From Cinnamomum chago (lineage: Eukaryota > Streptophyta > Magnoliopsida > Laurales > Lauraceae): a stretch of DNA of 64,000 nucleotides. The stretch lies in assembly GCA_038049695.1 (NCBI GenBank), contig CP142456.1, forward strand, positions 18,070,501 through 18,134,500, given 5' to 3'. The stretch's first letter is position 1. Each line of letters begins with the position of its first letter. Below, piece by piece: positions 56,790-64,000 of this stretch. The notes beneath the pieces were generated by a model that saw nothing but the letters and a program-made list of their open reading frames with translations, searched no databases and was not told the origin of the DNA. The translations under genes and the position numbers were made by a program.

Positions 56790-57965
56790 TCTAAATTCGT
56801 TTACCGAAAGTCCGATTCACTAACCGTCAATTCCTACAAGTTACTTTGGCCTTCAATAAGGTACCCATGCTAAGTTCTTGGCTGTCCGACGGCCGTTTCC
56901 CGTTTTCGACCTCCGACGGCCTATTTTTTGAGACTTGAGTGTTAAGAATCCAACGTTTTTAGGTCACTAATCGGGAGTCCTATTTGCGAACCGTCAGTTC
57001 CTACAAGTCACTCTACCCTCGAGCCAGGTGCTCGTGCCGGTTTCCGATTTTTCCGATGGCTGATTCCTGTCTCGGACCCTCGACGGGCCGTTTTCGAGCC
57101 TAAGTGTTGGAAAACCCGATGTTTTCGCTTCTAATTCTCTAACCGGGAGTCCTATTTGCGAACCGTTAGTTCCGACAAGTCACTCTATCCTAGAGCCAGG
57201 TGCTTGTGTCGATTTTCGATTTTTCCTGGGGCCAGTTTCCGTTCCGGATCCCCGGCGGGCCGTTTACGAGCCTAAGTGTTGGAAAACCCGATGTTTCCAC
57301 TTCTAATTCTCTAACCGGGAGTCCTATTTGCGAACCGTCAGTTCCTACAAGTCACTCTACCCTCGAGTCAGGTGCTCGTGCCGGTTTCCAACTTTTTCGA
57401 GGGCCGGTTCCCGTTCCGAACCCCGGCGGGCCGTTTTCGAACCTAAGTGTTGGAAAACCCGATGTTTTTGCGTCTAATTCTCTAACCGGGAGTTTTATTT
57501 GCGAACCGTCAGTTCCTACAAGTCACTCTACCCTCGAGCCAGGTGCTTGTGCCGGTTTCCGATTTTTCCGGGGGCTGGTTCCCGTTCCAGACCCCCGGCG
57601 GGCCGTTTTCGAGCCTAAGTATTGGAAAACCCGATGTTTTCGCTTCTAATTCTCTAACCGAGAGTCTTAGTTGCAAACTGTCAGTTCCTACAAGTCACTC
57701 TACCCTCGAGCCAGGTGCTCATGCCGGTTTCCGATTTTTCCGGGGGCCGGTTCCTGTTCCAGACCCCTGGCGGGCCCTTTTTGAGCCTAAGTGTTGGAAA
57801 GCCTAATGTTTTCACTTCTAATTCTCTAATCGGAAATCCTATTTACGAACCAACAGTTCCTACAAGTCACTCTACCCTCGAACCAGGTGCTCGTGCCGGT
57901 TTCCGATTTTTCCGGGGGCCGGTTCCCGTTCCGGACCCCCGGCGGGCCATTTTCTAGACTAAGTG
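56790..57965. repeat. 172-bp tandem repeat, about seven units
   Basis: The landmark GGGAGTCCTATTTGCGAACC recurs at 56973, 57145, 57317 and 57488, with degenerate copies near 56803, 57660 and 57832. Spacing is 170-172 bp. Units contain CCGGGGGCCGG and GTTTTCGAGCCTAAG blocks. Open frames across it are translation artefacts, since 172 is not a multiple of three. Confidence 0.93.
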
Positions 57966-59339
57966 TTGAAATACCGGGGGGCCCAGCTTGAGTAAATTAA
58001 CAAATTCACATCGTTTTCAAAATAGATTAAGAAGGTCACGGTTTAGCATATATACTAAGCAAGGCATGGAATTGAAGCTTATTTGATTGTTATAAAAAAT
58101 TACATCTTGCGTCAAGGAATGCATGTTAATTGACAAAATGCACTCACAAGCAGGTAGACTTCAAACAGAGAGATTCCTAACACTGCCACAAGCCTGGCAA
58201 AGAAAAAAATAAAAATTCATCCGCATTTAAGAAAACCTAAATGATCAATAAAATAAACAAAAAATTAAATAAAATAAGGTAAAAGATTCCTTCATACATC
58301 TAGAAAGTATTACCTTCAGATTGGAAATGATAAGTAATTTTTATTGATAGTATAAATCAGAAATTATGGAAAATAGGAACAATGATCAACAGAATTAAAA
58401 GTCTGGTTTAAGATTAAAATATGTCTCACAATGTTGGAAAATGGGTGGAGCTAGTCTGGGCCTAGCACAAGTGTCGTCTGCCTTGGGATGAGTATTAAGG
58501 GGCATTGGGAGAACCCATGCCTGTTTTCTTGGCCAAAAGATAAACTGGCTATCCGAGGCCTATGTCTTCTTAAAGACCTAATGAGATGACCAGCCAAACA
58601 TTCATCATAAATAAGAACATTTTTCCAATGAACTTGGCTCAAGCCAAACTTTTAGTTATATGATGAATCCATACTGGGCCATGGGCTGAAGGATGCACCA
58701 GAGCCAGAGACAATTAATATCATTGATGTACACCCCTATGGACACTGCAGTCGAAATTACAACATACATGTCAACTGCTGAAAATGGTATAAAAATTTCA
58801 TGCACTGAAGGAAGTAGGAACCGCAGGAGAGAAAAGAAATTAAAGATTTTGGCAAGTATCGATAGATAAACACTGGAACCCTGTCCTATCCTTGAAAAAT
58901 TCATCACAGTTGATCAGACAATCAATCTGCTTTGACATTTGCCTCACTCTGAAGATGAGTCAATATCAGGTCAGAATTGAAGTCATAATTGGTTTCTGTT
59001 ATATAGGGAAGGGCTCACCCGCTTGTTTAGCTTGCTCCACAAGGCCCTGCTGACAGAGAACAGGTTCTCACATACCCTTAAACCTCTTCCTCTATTAACC
59101 ACATGCTCTAAGGGCCAGTGTCCTCTGTGTGTGACCAGCCACATGGACAGAAATTACAATATGATTTAGGCCACAATTTATAATGGTAAAAAATAATAAT
59201 GAACTGCTGGCTGCAGTACTAAAACAGCGTTTTTGTGGAAATCTAATTCAGAAAAGCAAATGAACTTTTTAAAAATAATAATGAACTGTTGTCTTAAATA
59301 TTTGCAGTACAAATCACTATCACAAACAAATGAGAGTAC
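57966..59339. other. Unassigned sequence, possible tiny exon
   Basis: Near 58148-58195, minus strand, an AG acceptor and GTGAGT donor bracket LVAVLGISLFEVYLL, a membrane-segment-like peptide I cannot assign. The 58451-58907 frames have no known domain. Confidence 0.3.
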
Positions 59340-59618
59340 CTGTATGAGGCCCTTTATGCACCAGACATTATGCTTTAAAACAGCTGAATGGCCAGAACCT
59401 CTCCAGTTGCCTTGACAAGTCTGCTTAATACGGCACGAGAGTCTCCAACATTTGCAACGTACAAAGTTTCACCACATATCACACGAACAGGACAACAAGA
59501 TCCAACTGCAGCAATCTGGGGGCCACTGTTTAGTGACGAGAGAAAAAACCTACTTCCGTTGCTTGGTATGCTTTCCCTATAACATCTGCTGACATTGACT
59601 GTTGCTCTGATGCAAACC
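59340..59618 (-). pseudogene. PP2C protein phosphatase exon fragment, frameshifted and internally deleted
   Basis: Between an AG acceptor (59619-59620) and a GT donor (59339-59338) the minus strand reads [21 protein letters not shown], then after a one-base frameshift [31 protein letters not shown] and [10 protein letters not shown]. It then jumps to [14 protein letters not shown]. Plant clade-D PP2Cs have roughly 26 residues between those last two blocks, so a piece is deleted. The GDSRAVL metal-site motif is present, but the upstream DGHGG exon and the later exons were not found. The family dephosphorylates Ser/Thr, for example on plasma-membrane H+-ATPase. This piece cannot encode an enzyme. 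Confidence 0.88.
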
Positions 59619-60430
59619 CTGCAAATTAGCAGCCAAGTCATAACCTGTATCTTGGCTGAATTGGCTGTCGTCTTTGAAACTTAGTATTATTGTAGCCTAA
59701 TATAAGGAAATGAAAGGAAGAAGGAAAGACATGTTTAGAGAAATTATAGCATGAAAAGGAAATCTAACGGAGGATATCGCCCTAAACATATTTGAAAGGC
59801 GTCGTCAAATCCATATATATAGCCGACCCCACCTATTGGAATAAGGCTTGGTTTGGTTTGGTTTGGTTTAGTAAAGCATGAAAATGAAACTTTATGAGGA
59901 GAACCGATCAGCAAAGGAGAAAAGCACCAAAAAATCCAGCATAGCAAACAGATGTGGCCACGAGGTATGTCCAAAAAAAAAAAAAAAAAAATACAAACAA
60001 AAGAAAAAACTTCCATACACTTCCATTAATTATTGAAAAGATAGAAAGACAATGTTAAGCCAAAAGTACTACTAGGAAAAAAGGGGTACTTAAGAGTCAG
60101 GGACTGAAATTGGTGAATCAACAGACAAATTATGGAAAGCTACTGGCTCCTTTTAAGAGATTGAAGATTGATGATCAACTTGTCAAAATATCCATAAACT
60201 CTCTTCCATTAATTTAGGAGATTGTTCTAGTAAATTTCAACAATGCCACATCTAGAGTTGAGCATGCAACTGAGTTGGACAATGGATAGTGCTTCAATCA
60301 TGACATTGTGAGATCTATCCCATGTTATCCACTTAAAAGAAAGACTCTTCTCTCTTCCTGCAAAGACTGAAGATTTTATCCAAGTAAATAGTTAAAGCAT
60401 CTGTTTGGGAAATCAGAAGAAGAACTTCAC
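59619..60430. other. Unassigned, with a SINE-like tract
   Basis: Around 59805-59872, read on the minus strand, a (CAAAC)n run is followed by AAGCCTTATTCCAATAGGTGGGG, resembling the AAGCCTTATCCCACTAGGTGGGGTCGGCTA word of plant SINE-like repeats. The rest is noncoding. Confidence 0.35.
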
Positions 60431-60495
60431 CTTCGCCACATCAAAGCGTTGGCAGTCCATAGCTGCTATGGCCACCAGCTCATAAAGAGTCCACT
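60431..60495 (-). pseudogene. EMC2: EMC2-like (ER membrane complex subunit 2) exon fragment
   Basis: A 65-bp exon with AG acceptor (60496-60497) and GT donor (60430-60429) reads WTLYELVAIAAMDCQRFDVAK, close to the first TPR-region segment of plant EMC2/TTC35. That protein helps insert membrane proteins into the ER. Only this exon is seen; the following DCIK...RVGRLEA part is absent. Identity is from recalled family sequence. Confidence 0.7.
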
Positions 60496-60939
60496 CTACA
60501 TCAAGTAACACAAAATGAAAGGAAGGCTGATTTTATTTCCAATAACAACAAATAGCTGTAAATTTCAGACACAAGAAACAAGTTTTATAAATAAATAGAT
60601 TTAGAAATTAAAAGAAAAACACGTGCCAAGATTTGCAAGGCACAAGTGCCAAAGTAAGTTTTGATTCCCAGATGCTAGGCAATTCATATAATCTAAAATG
60701 CTGCTCTATCTAAAACATAAAAACATTAAACAACCATGCATCAACAATAATGATCACTCAATTACAAAGGTGCATTGGCTATAGAGCATTGACTACTCAA
60801 TCATAGAACAAATAAGCCAAGGAAAAAGGCCAATAGGTTGGGCATATAGGTGTGTCCATGCATGTGATAGAAAGGAAGAAAGGCTAAGGATAAAACCTCG
60901 AGATATACATGTTTGTCCAATAGCCTGGGCATATAGGTT

Positions 60940-61172
60940 TTTTATTTTTCCGGGGGCCGTTTCCCCCTTCCAGATCCCCGGCAAGCTGTTTTCGAGCCTA
61001 AGTGTTGGAAAATTCTATGTTTTCGCTTCTAATTCTCTAACCGGGAGTCCTATTTGTGAACCGTAAGTTCCTACCAGTCACTCTAGCCTTGAGCGAGGTG
61101 CTCGTGCCGGTTTTCAATTTTTCCGGGGGCCGTTTCCCTTTCAGACCCCCGGCAGGCCGTTTTCGAGCCTAA
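60940..61172. repeat. Isolated 1.3 units of the 172-bp repeat
   Basis: TTTTTCCGGGGGCCG at 60945, CTCTAACCGGGAGTCC near 61032 and a second TTTTTCCGGGGGCCG near 61117 match the array at 56790-57965, about 3 kb away. It lies between the EMC2 and UFD1 fragments. Confidence 0.92.
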
Positions 61173-61211
61173 GTGTCAAGAGTAAATAAAATAGAATGAA
61201 GGATAATAAAC

Positions 61212-61295
61212 CTTATCAATCAAAGAAGAAGGGTAACACCGATACATCTGCTCAAATGACCCAACGTCATGATCATAGCCATATCCTTGATAAGT
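61212..61295 (-). pseudogene. UFD1: UFD1-like exon fragment
   Basis: An exact 84-bp (28-codon) exon, AG acceptor at 61297-61296 and GT donor at 61211-61210, contains SFEQMYRCYPSSLIDK. This is the conserved N-terminal start of UFD1 (family: SFEQ-x-YRCYP-x-SFI-x-K), an adaptor of the CDC48/p97 segregase in ER-associated degradation. Adjacent UFD1 exons (PQLENGDKI...) are not present. Confidence 0.85.
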
Positions 61296-62298
61296 CTGCA
61301 AAACCATCAACAATAAGAGAAAAGGTCAAGACAAAAATGTGGCTTGAGGAATCGATTTATTTGACAAATCAATAAGCTACATAACATAAAATCTAACATT
61401 TGGGTGGCCTGAAAAATCAGGCATTGGCTGGTTGATAATGCAAGATAATCCTCGGAGTAGCAACGAGGGCTGGCTGCAGTCTTTTAAATCCAAAACCAGC
61501 AGATACACAGCAGGAAATTGACAGATTAACCTAGGCATCAGCACCTAGGATCTTGGAGTCAGTACCAAGAATTGGAAAGAGTCAACACCATTTGCATGGA
61601 GTCTTCACGACACCATGACACAAGAAGAAAAATATAGCCTTTGTTCAAAACTATTCCACTAAACAATTAAATAGTGCCACAAGTTACAATATATGTGGAT
61701 TACTAGGTCCTATTGCAAATTTGTAGGATAGAAGTCCTTGTTACAAGAGAATCTCAACCAACCCTCCTCAGTTAAACCTCCTAAAAATAAAGAACACTCT
61801 TTCTGTTAATATGACTATCACAGTAAGGTACGGTGAGTGTATAAGATCACAACTTTATCTTTATAAACATAGTGCAAGAGAACTTAAAGATATGAACATG
61901 AAGTATCAAGACTAACCTTCATTGCATGTACTACTAGTACTCCAAACCATATAGTTCGCAATCTTCAAAAATCCATTCTGAGGTTTCATTCTTGCTTCTC
62001 TTCCTCGAATCCTTGTACATGATTCACACTGTAAGATCTTCAATCCGGCTTATAACCCACTGATGACATCATGAATAGTTGTGACTACTTAGTATTTACA
62101 CAGGATAAAGCAATAAACTTTCCATAAGAGAAATACTCACATGGAAATGAAGGAAATTATATCATATATTCAACAAAAACATCAATAGAATCTACTTGCA
62201 GGAACCATGGAGTTTTATCTTTCAGCAAGTTCTGCCAGCTGATAAAATCACATACAAACTATATAATTTTGGAACAAGCAAATGCACCAAGAACCTAC
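61296..62298. other. Unassigned, with two exon-like pieces
   Basis: On the minus strand ~62027-61918 an open piece with AG and GT borders reads CESCTRIRGREARMKPQNG and cannot be assigned. Near 62238-62163 a frame with LLKDKTPWFLQVDSI follows a TATCAG acceptor. It weakly recalls the next MCM6 segment but is too divergent to call. Confidence 0.3.
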
Positions 62299-62696
62299 CG
62301 TGAAATGCTGGCTATCATCATCATCGACGACATCTCTCCTTGTACTTCTAACGTTGCTGCCCCTTCCATCACTTGCCACCTTAATGTACGTGCATGATGA
62401 CGAAATGAATGAGCAATGAAAGAAAGAAACAAAGAACAAAAAAAGAAAGAAAAATGGAACCAGTTATACTCCACACAAACATGAGAGAGATGGCACTCAC
62501 CTGCACTGAATTTGCAATGAATGCAAGCTGATAGGAGAGGTCTCTCACTCCCAATGCCCGAAGACCCTTAACACCTTCATGCCCACCAAATGCACCCTGT
62601 CTCTGAGATGCTTCACGCCGGCATTCTGCTCTCTCGCCAGTTGAAGCTAATGCCATTATATCTGGTATGACCACCACTGTGCCTGTGAATATAACC
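62299..62696 (-). pseudogene. MCM6: MCM6-like fragment, two exons
   Basis: Exon 62696-62501 reads [45 protein letters not shown] and LAFIANSVQ up to a GTGAGT donor. Exon 62379-62299 reads DGRGSNVRSTRRDV..DDDDSQHFT up to GTAGGT. Both follow the N-terminal region of plant MCM6, a subunit of the replicative helicase, in the right order with an intron between. The AAA+ ATPase exons (Walker A, Walker B) and the earlier N-terminal exons are absent, so this cannot make a helicase subunit. No frame break inside the two exons. Confidence 0.88.
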
Positions 62697-62917
62697 CTAC
62701 AAAGTCATTACAAAAAAATCAATCATTTGAACAAAATTTAGAGCGTAGAATACAGTTACACAACTCTTTAACTTCCAAAGAGGAAATTAAATATTGAGAT
62801 TGAAATGATGCCAAAAAGCACAAATTATCAACTAGGAAGTGGATTCTCAGAAATCTACCAAAAAAAAAAAAAAAAAAAAATGTTTTCATGTGTCCTCATA
62901 AAATAAAATACTCTTAC

Positions 62918-63030
62918 CAACCAGCTTTCACTTGTGTCAACAGCAATGCAACTGACCCATGAGGAGGCTTCCTTCAACTTGGATTTATCTTTGGGATTTA
63001 TAACTTGAACACTTTTTCCACTTTTGCAGT
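62918..63030 (-). pseudogene. DWA1: DWA1/THO6-like WD40 exon fragment
   Basis: With acceptor TAG at 63033-63031 and GTAAG donor from 62917, the exon reads DCKSGKSVQVINPKDK and SSWVSCIAVDTSESWLV. This resembles the WDCKTGKCV...SCMALD..ESWLVCG strand of plant DWA1, also named THO6, a WD40 protein of the THO mRNA-export complex and a DDB1-binding factor in ABA signalling. A single exon only. Identity is from recalled family sequence, so the family (WD40) is surer than the gene. Confidence 0.65.
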
Positions 63031-63472
63031 CTACCAGTTACAGATAACCACAAAACACATCACAATAAGCAACAGTGAACTCCAAATATAACTATTCCAT
63101 ATCAATGTTCTATTAATCAAACCAAAAGGCAAAAACAGATATATATCAGTGTTGGAAAACTTTGGATAAGATAGAGAGAAAAATAAGAACATCTATCCTT
63201 ATCCCATTTTCACAAATGCTCATAAGAAAACCATAATAAAATATCAGATTTGTAAACATTTTATTGGTCATGCCAATCATATGGACAACATAATGAAAAA
63301 GTTCCTACTTTTCATCTTTTGGAGGTGGGTTTTGTGAGCTCATTTCATTTCCTTTATGTTTAAGAATTAAATTCATCCTAGTCTCTGGCATTTAGCATTT
63401 ATTCTTCCTGTATAATTCACTAAAGCATCATTAAGGACTACTTATCCAAATTAAAATAGGGTGGTACCATAC

Positions 63473-63629
63473 CTGCATACCACTGCTTCTGAAGGCTGTT
63501 AGCAGTGTAAATATTAGAAAAGGAGTCCTCAAATGCTTTGTCATCAACGCCAGTCAATCCATTGTCATAGAAATTATCACCAGTAGAGATTACAAAGTCT
63601 ATGTCTAGATTCTCTCCTACCCTTCCCAT
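63473..63629 (-). pseudogene. Purple acid phosphatase exon fragment
   Basis: A 157-bp exon from a TTTGCAG acceptor to a GTATGG donor reads [25 protein letters not shown], then [16 protein letters not shown]. The GDNFY block holds metal-binding residues of low-molecular-weight plant purple acid phosphatases (PAP3/8/17-like), secreted or vacuolar enzymes for phosphate scavenging. The next exon (GNHDY...) is not found downstream. The exon start is duplicated just upstream (63664-63767). Confidence 0.87.
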
Positions 63630-63767
63630 CTGCAAAAGAAAATAACCAAACAACACCTCAAATTCAATCCATTGTCATAGAAATTATCACCAGTAGAGAT
63701 TACAAAGTCTATGTCTAGATTCTCTCCTACCCTTCCCATCTGCAAAAGAAAATAACCAAACAACACC
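63554..63767. repeat. 110-bp tandem duplication of intron/exon border in the PAP fragment
   Basis: 63554-63657 and 63664-63767 are identical over 104 bp, at a period of 110 bp. Each copy has the intron end, the CAG acceptor and the first ~76 bp of the exon. The period is not a multiple of three, so reading through both copies shifts the frame. Confidence 0.95.
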
Positions 63768-64000
63768 AAAACTCATTGTTTAATCAGGACATTTAACCAA
63801 CAGCAAAGATATGGGTCATTTGCAATTTTGTATTTGTAAGCATCTCGAGATATGTTCTTGTCTCATTTCTCTAAAACACCTAGCCACCACACAAATAACA
63901 AATCAATACCCAATTTCTAAAAACTAAGCATTCATTAAAAAAAATAAAAAAATAAAATAAAAAAAATAAATAAAAAAAAAAATAGAGAGAGAAGGAAGGT
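63768..64000. other. Noncoding end of window
   Basis: Nothing recognised. A simple A-rich (AAAAT)n stretch occupies 63930-63985. Confidence 0.6.

Larger units (their letters stand above)
55233..64000. mobile_element. Candidate CACTA transposon end with captured gene fragments (continues past window)
   Basis: The left terminus CACTACAACAGTTT is followed by about 1.1 kb of subterminal repeats, a 172-bp tandem repeat, and then exons of at least six unrelated genes in one orientation. CACTA termini begin CACTA and carry such subterminal arrays. No complementary TTGTAGTG end was seen before 64000, so the length and right border are unknown. No transposase exons were found, so it appears non-autonomous. 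Inclusion of everything to 64000 is inferred. Confidence 0.55.

Noticed and set aside
57200..57957. Overlapping open frames with repeated GFRFFRGPVPVPDP-like peptides
   Set aside because: They arise from the 172-bp tandem repeat; frame changes at each unit because the period is not a multiple of three.
62163..62238. A third MCM6 exon (LLKDKTPWFLQVDSI)
   Set aside because: It lies in the right order and has an acceptor, but similarity to the expected segment is weak and other frames are equally open; left unassigned.
59340..63629. PP2C, EMC2, UFD1, MCM6, DWA1 and PAP pieces as ordinary working genes
   Set aside because: Only one or two exons of each are present, neighbours are missing, and the PP2C piece is damaged. 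Large introns hiding the remaining exons do not fit the 0.2-1.8-kb spacing.
58000..64000. Helitron or Pack-MULE as the carrier of the gene fragments
   Set aside because: No CTRR end with a 3' hairpin and no long MULE inverted repeat with a 9-bp duplication was seen, while a CACTA terminus is present. Kept as an alternative until the other border is sequenced.

Overview
This is nuclear DNA of a flowering plant, most likely a dicot; I cannot name the species. The evidence is plant-type gene families (PPR, CPL3-type CTD phosphatase, clade-D-like PP2C, purple acid phosphatase), introns with GT/AG borders, low GC, and dense nested plant transposons (Ty1/copia, Ty3/gypsy, LINE, hAT, CACTA, Mutator-type MITE).

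Layout. 1-3.6 kb: AT-rich intergenic DNA with a 46-bp-arm foldback MITE (943-1076) and a second MITE candidate (1960-2487). 3.6-18.2 kb: a decayed Tat/Ogre-like Ty3/gypsy element on the minus strand. It has gag, protease, RT, RNase H and part of a second RNase H, but no integrase, and an LTR fragment sits in inverted orientation at its broken end. Its long 5' LTR (13018-18206) holds a hAT MITE and a 1.9-kb solo LTR. 18.2-23.65 kb: a 3'-truncated L1-type LINE, split by a 2.8-kb solo LTR. 26.17-27.36 kb: an intact intronless PPR gene, the only convincing intact host gene. 28-51.5 kb: a dead CPL3-like gene on the plus strand. It is broken by three more solo LTRs, one carrying a further insertion, and by a copia element with both LTRs (39991-50670). 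That copia holds a 5.2-kb hAT transposon (44813-50043) whose 1001-residue, four-exon transposase has no visible lesion. 52.9-55.2 kb: two degenerate hAT-like non-autonomous repeats.

From 55,233 to the window edge there is what looks like one end of a CACTA transposon: a CACTACAACA terminus, about 1.1 kb of subterminal TTACCGACG/CGTCGGTAA repeats, and a 172-bp tandem repeat. Behind it, all on the minus strand, lie isolated exons of unrelated genes with their splice sites kept: PP2C, EMC2, UFD1, MCM6, DWA1/THO6 and purple acid phosphatase. Each is only one or two exons, and the PP2C piece has a frameshift and an internal deletion. The best explanation is a gene-fragment-collecting (transduplicating) CACTA element, comparable in principle to soybean Tgm-Express1. 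The far end lies outside the window, so the membership of the fragments is inferred.

A second pattern is that LTRs from at least three differently bounded families each carry clusters of short CG-rich palindromes built on TCGA, CTCGAG or CGATCGATCG cores. No CRISPR array, rRNA or tRNA gene was seen.
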